Shown: positions 8,822 to 18,238 of the stretch, piece after piece | Layout of the letters: the number at the start of each line of letters is the position of its first letter | Position numbering within the stretch: position 1 is the stretch's first letter | Source: JADFWK01 sp035527895 | GTDB lineage: Bacteria; Desulfobacterota; DSM-4660; Desulfatiglandales; B25-G16 | Direction of reading: 5' to 3' | Length of the DNA stretch: 59,862 nucleotides | NCBI GenBank assembly: GCA_035527895.1 | Contig: DATKZQ010000206.1 | Coordinates: 1 to 59,862 of the forward strand | Position numbers and translations under genes: made by a program | The notes under the pieces: model-generated | Databases searched by the model: none | What the model saw: the letters and a program-made list of their open reading frames with translations, nothing else | What the model was told of the DNA's origin: nothing

Positions 8822-11800
8822 ATGAGAATTAAGAGCATTTCTATTCGCGGTTTTAAGTCCTTTATGGACAAAGCAAGCTTCCACATTTCCCCCGGGATCA
8901 GTGCGTTTGTCGGCCCCAATGGATGCGGCAAGAGTAACGTGGTGGATGCCATTCGATGGGTTATGGGTGAACAGAGCCCAAAGCAGCTGCGGGGCCGCCA
9001 GATGGAGGATATGATCTTTTCAGGGAACGGCTCGTTAAAGCCCTTGGGCATGGCCGAGGTTACCCTAACCCTTGGAGATGCAGAGGAACTCAACGGTGCG
9101 AGCGAGATATCGGTCACCAGGAGGTTGTACCGGTCCAACGAGAGCGATTACCTTATCAATAATTCACCGTGCAGATTAAGGGATATTCAAGACCTTTTCA
9201 TGGGCACGGGACTGGGCAACAGATCTTATTCAATTATCGCCCAAGGGGAGATCGGTTCAATAATTGAGCAAAAACCCGAGGAAACAAGACGTCTCTTGGA
9301 GGAGGCCGCGGGCATTACCAAATACAAGGCGCGGAGGGAGGAAGCTTTAAGAAAGGTATCGTTAACGCAGGAAAACCTGAGCAGGGTGCAGGATCTTCTC
9401 GAGGAGATTAAACGGGGAATGAATTCCCTCAAGAGGCAGGCCCACAAGGCCAGAAGGTTCAAAGAGGCAAGCTCTGAGATCCACCGCCTGGAACTTGTTT
9501 TGAATGCCTATACGTACGGTGAGTTGACAGGGGAAAAGGATAGAAGGAAAAAGGTAATCGACGATCTGACGGAAAAGGCCCACCTCCCAGAGACCCGTTT
9601 GGGTGAATCCGAGGAGAGCATTGAAACCACGAATGTAGAACTGATTGAGGAAGAAAAGCACCTCTCCGGCCTGAAGGAGTCGGTCTTTTCGCTCAGGGAG
9701 GAAGGCAGAAAGAGCGAAGACGCCCTGAACCATTTGTCGGCTGAGCAGGAAAGGTTGAGGATCGCCGAATTAAAGCTGGGGACGGAAAAGGAAGAAATCG
9801 GCCAGAAGCTCCGGGAATTTCAGTCCGAGATCGAAGGCATCAACTCAAGGGTAGCGGAACTGCAGGAATCGATTCAGGAAATCTCAGGCCTCCGTGCTGA
9901 ACATGATTCTGTTTTCAAGCACAAACGGATAACACTGGAGAGGCTAAAACATGAGCTGAAAACGGGAGAATCCCATTTAATTGAGCTGGCCAGCGAAGAG
10001 GCGAGGCTCAGGGGCGAGATACGAAATCTTTCTGAAACGGTCAATCAGTTGGGGGTCAGAAAGGATGCCCTTGAAGGCGAATCAAAGGAGATTGCCAAAA
10101 AGCTTGATGCCTTATCCGGCGCGCTAAATAAGAAAAAGGAAAAGAGAGATGAGGCTGCCGCCAAACTAGGATCCGTTGAAAACGATCTGCAGGGAGCCCA
10201 TGCAAGACGAGACGAACTGGAAGAGCGAAAGAGGTCAAAGGAATCTGAACGGTTAGCCGCCGAGTCGGAGCTGAGCCTTTCTCGTTCTCAGTTGAGAACC
10301 ATTGAAAGCCTCATTGAAGGCTATGAGGGGTATCAATCGGGTGTCCGGGCCATTATGAATTCCCCCGAACTGAAGGCCAGCAGGGAAGATAAGATTTTCG
10401 GCGTTGTGGCGGACTTCATACAGGTTGACCCGGAATTTGAGACTGCCGTTGAGGCAGTCCTAGCGGAGCGGTTGCAATATGTAATCGTTTCCAGCCAGGA
10501 GGACGGCAAGGAGGCAGTCGAATACTTGAGGTCAAAAGAGAGGGGCCGGAGCTATTTCCTTCCCCTTAAGGATTTTAGGACTGAGAATCCTTTGGGCACG
10601 TTTGAAGTGAGCCGCAATGGTTATAGGCTTCTCAGCGAGCATGTAACTGTGCCGGAACGATTTAGCCCGCTCATGAAATCCTTCCTTGGCAATGCAGCAA
10701 TGGTGGAGAACCTCTCAGAGGCGCTTTCTGTCTGGAAGAAAGACAGGGGGCAACAGACCTTGGTTACCCCGGAAGGAGACCTGGTAGATAAGAGAGGTGT
10801 CATTATTGGCGGGAGACTGGGGAAGGAATCCTCAGGGCTCCTGGCTCGGAGGCGAAAACAGAAGGAATTGCAAGGCAGGATAAAGGAAACCGAAAGACTG
10901 GTTGGAACCTTGCAGACGGTTGTTGAGGAGCTGGACCTACAGTTGGATAGTGAAGCGGGCCTTATTGAGCGATTGGAGCGTGAAAGGCATTCCTATGTGC
11001 ACGATATTGAAGGCATTGATAAGGATCTATTCCTGATCGAAAAGGAATCGGAACAGCTCATGAAGCAGTCTCACTATCTCTTGCACGAGCTGGAATCGCT
11101 CCGCACAGACAAAGACGAAAAATCATCACACATAAACGATCTCGAGGAGAAGCTCTCTGAATGTCAAAGGGAAAAAGAGGGGATTCAGCAGTCGGTAGCG
11201 GAAAAAGGCTCTCAGGTCGAAGAGTTGGAACAGGCCCTTGACGATTCAAAAGAGAGCCTTTCTGAGCTCGCAGTCAGGTATAACCAGCATAAGGAGGAGG
11301 AGAAGGGTCTTCTGCGGGAGAGAGAGCGCATTGACCAGTTTACCGAGGAAATGGAGACGAGGGTTAGGAGGATAGAACGGGAGATAACATCAACACAAGA
11401 CAGCCTTAAAAGCTGTTTATCAAAGGAACAGGAGATCAGGGATATCCTTGCCGCTACGTGTGAAAAACAGAAAGGGCTCGAAAAAGAGACCGCTGAGCTT
11501 GAACAGCAGTGTGATATTCTTAAAGCAAGGCTCCGTGAAGAAGAGAAGAAGTCCGCCCTTGCCAGGGAGGAAATCGGCGTGATAAGGGATCAGATCAATG
11601 ATGCAAGAATACGTGAGGCCGAGGTAGATTTTCATATAAACAACATCCTCTCGCAGGCGAGCAAAGAGACGGGGATCAACCTGCAGAGGGAATACAGAGA
11701 GTACCTGGCTGATGATTTTTCAAAAGACCATTATGAATCCAGGCTGCAGGATTATAAGGTCATGAAAGAGAGAATCGGTGAGGTGAACCTTCTGGCCATA

Positions 11801-12385
11801 GGTGAATATGATCAATTGAAAGAGCGCTACGATTTCATAACGGCCCAACAGCAAGATCTGCTCGCCTCCATTGATTCCCTTAATAAAGCCATCAGGAGGG
11901 TTAACAAGATTTCAAAGCGGAAGTTTCTCCATACCTTGAGCAAAGTAGATGAGCAACTAAAGCGGGTTTTCCCCATCCTCTTTAACGGTGGCAGTGCTCG
12001 GCTACGGTTGGTCGATGAAGATCTCCCGCTGGAAAGTGGTGTATTGGTGGAGGCTCAGCCTCCTGGCAAGAGAGTCGTTCATATGGGGCTCCTCTCTGGC
12101 GGTGAAAAGGCCCTGGCAGCTATGGCCTTGCTTTTCGCCGTCTATCTCATTAAACCAAGCCCCTTCATTATCATGGACGAGGTGGATGCGCCGCTGGATG
12201 AGGCTAACACGGATCGGTTTAACAGGTTATTGCTTGAAATTGAAAAAACATCACAGGTAATCATGGTTACCCACAATCGAAAGACGATGGAGGTTGCTGA
12301 GAGGCTCTACGGCATGGTCATGGGCAAGTCGAGTGTTTCAAAGGTTGTGTCTGTAGATCTCAAAGATTACCGGCAGGACGCATAG
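8822..12385 (+). CDS. smc: Chromosome partition protein SMC
   Basis: At 1187 residues this has the full length of a bacterial SMC. The Walker A loop is at 31-39 (GPNGCGKSN), followed by long heptad coiled coils, a hinge at about 510-630 (VVADFIQVDPEFETAVEAVL ... LVTPEGDLVDKRGVIIGG), a returning coiled coil, and the C-terminal signature LSGGEKALAA with Walker B FIIMDEVDAPLDEAN. It forms the condensin core that organises and segregates the chromosome with ScpA and ScpB, neither of which is in the window. The ATG at 8822 begins the conserved MRIKSISIRGFKSF. ftsY lies 236 bp downstream on the same strand, a pairing also seen in other bacteria. Confidence 0.98.
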   Translation: MRIKSISIRGFKSFMDKASFHISPGISAFVGPNGCGKSNVVDAIRWVMGEQSPKQLRGRQMEDMIFSGNGSLKPLGMAEVTLTLGDAEELNGASEISVTRRLYRSNESDYLINNSPCRLRDIQDLFMGTGLGNRSYSIIAQGEIGSIIEQKPEETRRLLEEAAGITKYKARREEALRKVSLTQENLSRVQDLLEEIKRGMNSLKRQAHKARRFKEASSEIHRLELVLNAYTYGELTGEKDRRKKVIDDLTEKAHLPETRLGESEESIETTNVELIEEEKHLSGLKESVFSLREEGRKSEDALNHLSAEQERLRIAELKLGTEKEEIGQKLREFQSEIEGINSRVAELQESIQEISGLRAEHDSVFKHKRITLERLKHELKTGESHLIELASEEARLRGEIRNLSETVNQLGVRKDALEGESKEIAKKLDALSGALNKKKEKRDEAAAKLGSVENDLQGAHARRDELEERKRSKESERLAAESELSLSRSQLRTIESLIEGYEGYQSGVRAIMNSPELKASREDKIFGVVADFIQVDPEFETAVEAVLAERLQYVIVSSQEDGKEAVEYLRSKERGRSYFLPLKDFRTENPLGTFEVSRNGYRLLSEHVTVPERFSPLMKSFLGNAAMVENLSEALSVWKKDRGQQTLVTPEGDLVDKRGVIIGGRLGKESSGLLARRRKQKELQGRIKETERLVGTLQTVVEELDLQLDSEAGLIERLERERHSYVHDIEGIDKDLFLIEKESEQLMKQSHYLLHELESLRTDKDEKSSHINDLEEKLSECQREKEGIQQSVAEKGSQVEELEQALDDSKESLSELAVRYNQHKEEEKGLLRERERIDQFTEEMETRVRRIEREITSTQDSLKSCLSKEQEIRDILAATCEKQKGLEKETAELEQQCDILKARLREEEKKSALAREEIGVIRDQINDARIREAEVDFHINNILSQASKETGINLQREYREYLADDFSKDHYESRLQDYKVMKERIGEVNLLAIGEYDQLKERYDFITAQQQDLLASIDSLNKAIRRVNKISKRKFLHTLSKVDEQLKRVFPILFNGGSARLRLVDEDLPLESGVLVEAQPPGKRVVHMGLLSGGEKALAAMALLFAVYLIKPSPFIIMDEVDAPLDEANTDRFNRLLLEIEKTSQVIMVTHNRKTMEVAERLYGMVMGKSSVSKVVSVDLKDYRQDA

Positions 12386-12621
12386 GAAATGAAGAGGATA
12401 CCAGAATCATGTGGTCTGCTGTATGGGAGCTGGCCCTATTCGCTTTTCCCGCACAGGGAGTTCTGAGGAGTTTCCTTTATCCCTTTATCTGTCCCCTATC
12501 TGAGATATCAGGTGATCCCTTATAGTCAGCTGTTGGAAAGACGTATCGAGCCGAACCAGTAACGACCTTGATCGCCCGATTGCTATAAGAAAGAACCAGC
12601 AACAGGGAGGAATAGTTTTCC

Positions 12622-13578
12622 TTGAAAGAGCAAGAATCCGCCGACAACAATGCTGCCTTTACCGGAAGGCTCCGCGATAAGCTATCAAAGACCAGGATGA
12701 GGTTGGCGGGCAGACTCAATGCGCTACTATCGGGACGAACGGTAATCGATCCCCCTTTCTTGGAAGATCTCGAGGAGGTCCTTTTTACCTCTGATATCGG
12801 TGTGGAGACCACCGAACAGCTCATTGGTGACTTGAAGGAGAGATTAGACCGGAAGTCTCTTGAAAGACCGGACCAGGTGAAAGCCATGCTTCAGGAGGAG
12901 ATGGTTTCTCTCTTACGGGTGAGCCAGGATCGCTCTCTTGTTGGGCCGCATGATACGGTCTCCCAAGGGCTGCAGGTAAGCATGTTTATCGGCGTCAATG
13001 GAGTGGGAAAGACAACGACCATTGCTAAAATGGCCCATTATCTTCAAGGCCAAGGGCACACGGTGATGCTGGCGGCGGCGGATACCTTCAGGGCTGCTGC
13101 TATCGAGCAACTCCAGATCTGGGGAAGCAGGGTAGGGGCAGAGGTAATCAAGCAAAAGAGGGGAGCAGATCCGGCAGCAGTCGTATTCGATGCCCTTGCC
13201 GCCGCTCAGGCCAAGAACATCGACAGGGTTCTCATTGATACTGCCGGCAGGCTTCACACCAAGTCTAACCTCATGGAAGAGCTAAAGAAAATCCAGAGAA
13301 TAGCTGGCCAGCAACTCCCCGGTGCCCCCCATATGGTTACCCTCGTGCTCGACGGCACAACGGGTCAGAATGCGATTGCCCAGGCTCAAGAATTTGCCCG
13401 GTCCCTGGGGGTGACGGATATCATATTGACCAAACTGGATGGAACGGCAAAGGGTGGGGTGGTTATCGGTATTTCCCAGAGACTCGGGATTCCAATCTCC
13501 TTCATTTGTACGGGCGAGGGGCTCGATGATTTTGAGGTATTTCACCCAAGGGAGTTTGTGGAGGCCATCTTCGCGTAA
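12622..13578 (+). CDS. ftsY: Signal recognition particle receptor FtsY
   Basis: A 318-residue GTPase that docks SRP-ribosome complexes at the inner membrane. An N-domain helical bundle (about 20-105) precedes the G domain with GVNGVGKTTT (124-133), DTAGR (206-210) and TKLDG (270-274), ending in the family tail GLDDFEVFHPREFVEAIFA. The acidic A domain seen in E. coli is reduced to a few residues, as in many non-enteric bacteria. The start is TTG 12622, with AGGGAGG 11 bp upstream; no ATG in this frame would keep the N-domain intact. Confidence 0.95.
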   Translation: MKEQESADNNAAFTGRLRDKLSKTRMRLAGRLNALLSGRTVIDPPFLEDLEEVLFTSDIGVETTEQLIGDLKERLDRKSLERPDQVKAMLQEEMVSLLRVSQDRSLVGPHDTVSQGLQVSMFIGVNGVGKTTTIAKMAHYLQGQGHTVMLAAADTFRAAAIEQLQIWGSRVGAEVIKQKRGADPAAVVFDALAAAQAKNIDRVLIDTAGRLHTKSNLMEELKKIQRIAGQQLPGAPHMVTLVLDGTTGQNAIAQAQEFARSLGVTDIILTKLDGTAKGGVVIGISQRLGIPISFICTGEGLDDFEVFHPREFVEAIFA

Positions 13579-13701
13579 GATTCTTTTCAAACGTATGCTC
13601 GGTTACTTTAGTATCCACACCAACAGAGTTCGACAGAAAAGGAACGTAATTCCCTTAAAGAACCGGCACACAGCTCCGGCGTCTTCTACGGCTGGTATGT
13701 C

Positions 13702-14679
13702 GTGGCCGCCTCATTTGTAATCCTTTTTTTCAACTCGGGGGCTCGATTTTCCTTCGGAGTCATGTTCAAACCGATGGTAGCGGAATTAGGCTGGAGTCGG
13801 GGCTCAATGTCTTTCGCCTTTTTCCTGAATATGACCTTCTATGCCCTGTCTCTCATAGCAGTAGGCAGGTTTTACGACCGATATGGCCCTAAATGGGTCA
13901 TTATCATTTCGACCCTTTTTCTCTCGGTAGGATATGCTCTCATATCCGTCATCAACTCCCTCTGGCAATTCTACACGTTTTACGGCATCCTGGCGGCCAT
14001 TGGATTGGGTGGAACATCCGTTCCCCTGATAGCGGCCCTGACGAGTAAGTGGTTCGAGAAGTGGCGCGGTTTTGCCATCAGCCTGTCCCTGTCCGGTAAC
14101 GGCCTCGGTCAATTTGCGCTCGTTCCGCTCTTTACGATTTTTACCGTGCGTTACGGGTGGAGAGCTTCCTACCTTTACATTGCCTTGGTCATGGTGGCGG
14201 TCAACATAGCCCTGGCGCTCTTGGTTATCAGGGGTGACCCCGATGATCTAGGTCAGAGGCCCTTTGGTAGCAAAGGTGCCGAGAGAGAGGACAGAGAAAA
14301 CCATCGGGTTTCCGCAGATGAGAATCTCCGGGATCTCGGGTTACGGGAAGCTATGCATACCCGCTCATTTTGGCTTTTCCTCATCGTCATGTTCACATGC
14401 GGCAGCGGCGATTTCTTGGTCACCACTCACTTAATCCCTTTCGTGACCGATCGCGGCATTTCACCAACAACTGCGGGCAATATGCTGGCATGGTTCGGAC
14501 TGATGAGTTTGGTCGGGATACTCGTCGCCGGGCCAGCGTCGGACCTCATTGGAAACAAGATCCCAATTACCTTCACCTTTCTGCTCCGCGTCCTCCTGTT
14601 TCTTCCGGTCTTGAAATATCAAGATCTGATTGCCTTCTATGCCTTGGGTGAGGTCTTGTCGAAGCCCTTGCTCGCATAA
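13702..14679 (+). pseudogene. MFS transporter (oxalate/formate antiporter-like), truncated at both ends
   Basis: Ten hydrophobic segments in MFS order, with the A-motif-like GRFYDRYGPKW between segments 2 and 3. Monocarboxylate or OFA-type transporters usually have about 400-420 residues and 12 spans; this frame stops at about 325 residues after span 10. The 5' end is also odd: the family-typical FYGWYVVAASF begins at 13684, before the first start codon (GTG 13702), and no start codon lies between it and the stop at 13609-13611. An ATG at 13595 in the next frame suggests a frameshift around 13612-13680. It lies 123 bp after ftsY. Probably a non-functional relic. Confidence 0.75.
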
Positions 14680-14733
14680 AGAAGACAAAGGATAGAGCTA
14701 TTAACAGGTCTTTCCTTTTTTCGAATTGCCCTC

Positions 14734-14747
14734 CTATTAGCTAATAG
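14734..14747. other. 14-bp perfect palindrome between convergent genes
   Basis: CTATTAGCTAATAG lies between the MFS relic and the ridA-like gene. With flanking T-rich sequence it could serve as a weak bidirectional terminator, but the stem is AT-rich. Confidence 0.3.
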
Positions 14748-14815
14748 CTTTCGTTGGCTACCTTATGAGAGGTTATTCCTCTCCTTCTGTTCTCGCATAT
14801 CAAGCATCTAGTGAG

Positions 14816-15214
14816 TTAATCAAGTATCGCGACAGCCTCAATCTCGATTAACCAATCTTCCCGTAGCAGTCTATTGACTACAATCCCTGTAGCTGCTGGA
14901 TAATTATCTCCAAAATATTCCCGACGTATTTTGGCTGTGGCAGCATAACTCGGTAGAGCCTGAGGTGTAATATAGTCTACGGTCTTGACAATGTCATCAA
15001 AGCTTGCCCCTGACTTTTCCAAAATCTTCTTTAGCTGCTCGTAAATTTCCCTAATCTGTGCCTCTAGATCACCGGGATGCAAAGTATGGTGACTCTCATC
15101 CGCACTCACTAACCCCCCCACGGTGATAATCTTTCCTTTTTTAACCGCATCGCTCCAAGTATACTGCTTTCGCCTGTGAAGCTCTTCATATACATTAATA
15201 ATCTCTTTGGCCAT
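14816..15214 (-). CDS. RidA/YjgF family protein
   Basis: A 132-residue member of the RidA (YjgF/YER057c/UK114) family, cytoplasmic trimers that hydrolyse reactive enamine/imine intermediates or, in catabolic clusters, act on related intermediates. The family core is visible: GKIITVGGLVSADE, a helix with Q-I-REIYEQLKKILEKSGASFDDIVKTVDYIT, then IRREYFGDNYPAATGIVVNRL and a terminal strand LIEIEAVAI. The catalytic Arg usually lies in the x-R-S/T-x-V segment; here GIVVNRL holds that position without an Arg at the usual place, so deaminase activity is uncertain. The ATG at 15214 has GGGAGGA 6 bp upstream. It lies 84 bp after the OYE-GltD fusion, probably in the same transcript. Confidence 0.85.
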   Translation of the reverse strand: MAKEIINVYEELHRRKQYTWSDAVKKGKIITVGGLVSADESHHTLHPGDLEAQIREIYEQLKKILEKSGASFDDIVKTVDYITPQALPSYAATAKIRREYFGDNYPAATGIVVNRLLREDWLIEIEAVAILD

Positions 15215-15298
15215 TGTTCGTCCTCCCAATAATATTTCTGCGTGCCACCTGTAAAAGTGGTGCTTCGATCCCCGGAAGTACTGGAGAATGTATTCAGC

Positions 15299-17881
15299 TC
15301 ATAAACTTTGCTTATCGGGAAACATGCCGCATTGAAAACACCTATCTGCCTCAGCCAAGGCTTCAAGTTCTGTAAAGCCCTGTTTCACCTCCCCAAACCC
15401 CTTCACTCGTTTCTTGGGCGGCAGCTCAGACATCTTCCGCCTCTTGCGTTTATTAAACATGGCTGTGTCTACATCATCCATCCTTATAGTATCGGGTACC
15501 GCAAGTTCATAATCACGATTCTCTCCGCGTAGGTACCTGTCAATTGCAATTGCCGCCTTCCTCCCCGCTGCTATAGCCTCAATTACTGTGGCAGGTCCGC
15601 TTACGACGTCTCCTCCAGCGAATATCCCATCTACGTTGGTAGCCATAGTATGGGGATTGACCTTGATCGTATTATTCCGTGTGACCTCGAACTTCTGTGT
15701 ATCCAGAAATGAGAGATCAGGAACCTCTCCGATCGCAGAGATCACCATATCGGCATCAATGACAAACTCAGAACCTTCAATTCGTATTGGCCTCCTTCTT
15801 CCACTCTCATCAACCTCGCCCAGTTCTGTCTTGAAGCATTCAAGACCCCTGCATTCATCGCCCTCACAAACGACTCGGCAAGGACTGGACAAGTACCGGA
15901 TCTTGATGCCCTCCTTTTCGGCCGCTTTTACTTCGTCCATGATGGCTGTCATCTCCTCGCTTGACCTCCGATAAGCGATGGATACCTCCTTGGCACCAAG
16001 CCTAAGCGCCGTCCTCGCGGAATCAATGGCCACATTCCCGCCCCCGACAACAACCACCTTTTCCCCAGGCTTTACCTTCTTACCCAGGTTTATTTCCTTC
16101 AACCAGGAGACCCCGTTTACCACACCTTCAACCTCCTCATTGGGGATAGCCAATTTGACGGCTTTATGCGCTCCCACAGCGATGAAAATGGCTTTGAACC
16201 CCTGCGCACGAAGACTCTCTATACGCAGGCCATTCTTACCTACCCGGCTATTCAGCTCTATTTCAACTCCCCGTCTCTGGATAGCTTGGATTTCTGCCTG
16301 CAGTATCTCTCTCGGTAACCGGTACTGTGGGATACCCATAGCCATCATCCCGCCCGGCACAGACTGCGCTTCAAAAATGGTGACGCCATATCCCAACTCT
16401 ACCAAATAATAGGCTGCGGACAAACCGGCCGGGCCTGAACCCACAATGGCTATCTTTCCATCCTGAGTCCGCACTGCCGGTGCTATGTCTTTTCTTCCCC
16501 CTTTCGCCAATACTGCATAGGATGCAAAGCGTTTGAGGGCATTAATGGCTATAGGTTCATCGAAGCTTCCACGATTACATTTCGTCTCGCATGGACGCGG
16601 ACAAACCCGGCCGACAGTGCCGGGTAAAGGTACTTTTTCCTCGATAAGGCTGAGTGCCTCCTCATTCCGACCTTGAATGATTAGGTCTATATAGCCCCGG
16701 ATGTCCAGCCCAGCCGGGCAGGCAGCCTGACAGGGAGGCACGAGCAACCAGGGCAATGGAGCATTGATGGCTCCCTTCGGCCATTGTATACAGGTGACCC
16801 TCTCGTATCTCTCATCAGCCTCGCTACAAAAACCACACGCAGCACATTTCACAATTTCACCGGCTCTATCCTCGCGGGTTTTTATTGGCCAGTCAGGATC
16901 ACACAGGAGCGCCCTTGCCATACCAATGATATCCGCCTTGCCCTCCCTCAGTATTTGCTCGGCCAACTCAGGCGTTCGAATCTTGCCCGCCGTCACAACA
17001 GGAATATCATATCCTGCACCTCTTATCGCTTTACGCACGCCTTCAGCCAGATACACCTGGGCCCCATCGGGGTTCCACCATCGTGGACTCATCCGGTAGC
17101 CACTGTATCCGGTACCAGCAAAAGGAGGGAAATTAGGCAGGGGTGGTTCTGCATCTTCAAACCTCTCACCTGCCGAGATGCTAATATAGTCAACACCCAT
17201 CTTGGCCAGTCTTCTGGCTATGCGACCACTTTGCAGTAAGGTGTTTCCTTCTTTAGTGAATTCCTCACCATTCATCCTCAGGCCAACAGGGTAATCACCC
17301 ACCGTGTCACGAACTGTCAGGATCACTTCCGTAGGCAGCTTTACTCTGCCTTCTAAATCACCTCCATACCCATCTTTTCTTTTGTTCACTAGCGAGAGGA
17401 AGGAGGCAAGTGTGGTAAAGTGAGCCATATGAAGCTCCACGAAATCGAACCCTGCCGCTTTAGCCCGCACCGCTCCGCTGGCAAACTGCTGCGGTATTAC
17501 TCTGATATCTTGAAGGGACAGGTCTTCGACTTTCTGCCTCCAACCGCTCCGAGATAGTTTCAAGAAATGAATGAGTTGTAGGCCTATTTTCACGTCTGGA
17601 TTAACGGTGCGTATTTTATCTGTGAGTTTTCTCAATTCAGGTACAAACTGGTCATCACTGACTCGAAGGTTAAAAGAACTCCTTGAGGGAAGAACCACAG
17701 CGGCTTCCACCACCATCGCGCCAAGACCACCTTTTGCCACCCTTTTGTATCTATCTGTAATAGCTGGTGTGATATGTCCATCTTCCGCTGCCAACCTTGT
17801 TACCGCAGCTGTTGACATGATCCGATTGGGTAAGAGGCAACCCCTGATACCTATCATCGAGAAGAGGTTATGATATTTCAT
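15299..17881 (-). CDS. OYE-type NADH:flavin oxidoreductase fused to a GltD-like NAD(P)/FAD module
   Basis: An 860-residue fusion. Residues 1-375 form an old-yellow-enzyme TIM barrel with HMAH at 151-154 and the 2,4-dienoyl-CoA-reductase-type iron-sulfur motif C346-x2-C349-x2-C352-x11-C364. Residues 380-860 resemble the glutamate synthase small subunit: a Cys-rich helical domain (PPCQAACPAG, CPRPCETKCN), two dinucleotide folds (GSGPAGLSAAYYL at about 481 and VVVVGGGNVAID at about 620) and a final CFQCG. Classic enoate/dienoyl-CoA reductases have their own FAD/NAD part; here a GltD-type diaphorase replaces it, so electrons probably run NAD(P)H-FAD-[4Fe-4S]-FMN. The usual OYE HxGR segment is replaced by FLKLSRSGWRQKVED (106-120), shared with the paralogue at 58523-59707. 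The enone or enoyl substrate is unknown. Confidence 0.88.
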   Translation of the reverse strand: MKYHNLFSMIGIRGCLLPNRIMSTAAVTRLAAEDGHITPAITDRYKRVAKGGLGAMVVEAAVVLPSRSSFNLRVSDDQFVPELRKLTDKIRTVNPDVKIGLQLIHFLKLSRSGWRQKVEDLSLQDIRVIPQQFASGAVRAKAAGFDFVELHMAHFTTLASFLSLVNKRKDGYGGDLEGRVKLPTEVILTVRDTVGDYPVGLRMNGEEFTKEGNTLLQSGRIARRLAKMGVDYISISAGERFEDAEPPLPNFPPFAGTGYSGYRMSPRWWNPDGAQVYLAEGVRKAIRGAGYDIPVVTAGKIRTPELAEQILREGKADIIGMARALLCDPDWPIKTREDRAGEIVKCAACGFCSEADERYERVTCIQWPKGAINAPLPWLLVPPCQAACPAGLDIRGYIDLIIQGRNEEALSLIEEKVPLPGTVGRVCPRPCETKCNRGSFDEPIAINALKRFASYAVLAKGGRKDIAPAVRTQDGKIAIVGSGPAGLSAAYYLVELGYGVTIFEAQSVPGGMMAMGIPQYRLPREILQAEIQAIQRRGVEIELNSRVGKNGLRIESLRAQGFKAIFIAVGAHKAVKLAIPNEEVEGVVNGVSWLKEINLGKKVKPGEKVVVVGGGNVAIDSARTALRLGAKEVSIAYRRSSEEMTAIMDEVKAAEKEGIKIRYLSSPCRVVCEGDECRGLECFKTELGEVDESGRRRPIRIEGSEFVIDADMVISAIGEVPDLSFLDTQKFEVTRNNTIKVNPHTMATNVDGIFAGGDVVSGPATVIEAIAAGRKAAIAIDRYLRGENRDYELAVPDTIRMDDVDTAMFNKRKRRKMSELPPKKRVKGFGEVKQGFTELEALAEADRCFQCGMFPDKQSL

Positions 17882-17939
17882 TTGATAAATTTCCTGGCTA
17901 ACTTATGAGCGACCAGCTGAATTTGCGCTATCAGAGTTA

Positions 17940-18202
17940 TTCAGGGCTATAGATCGTCTGAGCCCCGACTGATTGAATTGCGTGGGGTAAAGGAGGCGTA
18001 AAAGTGCCATTCTCTTTCTTCCACTGGACGCAATAGACTTTCTCAAAGGCGATGCCTGTCTCACGATACTCGTTCCAGTACTTATAAGTTCTTCAGTTAC
18101 ATATCCCTCTTTGCTGGCAAGGTGACTTGCAATAGGCGCCATCATGATATGGTTGGTAAGCCTTAACTTACCAAGGATGACATAGGTTTCAAATAGTCTA
18201 AT
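17940..18202 (-). pseudogene. OYE-type oxidoreductase relic with internal deletion
   Basis: Reading from an ATT codon at 18202, preceded by AAGGAGG, gives RLFETYVILGKLRLTNHIMM and then an APIASHLASKEGYVTEEL segment, a clear OYE N-terminus. Family likeness stops after about 50 codons. In the next frame, from about 18098, a sequence ending FEKVYCVQWKKENGTFTPP matches the C-terminal end of the neighbouring OYE barrels (compare YERVTCIQWPKG). The piece thus joins the two ends of an OYE gene, lacks about 300 middle residues, is out of frame, and has an apparently mutated start codon. It sits between the ligase and the OYE-GltD gene. Confidence 0.75.
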
Positions 18203-18238
18203 CTCGTACCTCCTTACCTTTCGTCCGTTAGTTCAGCT

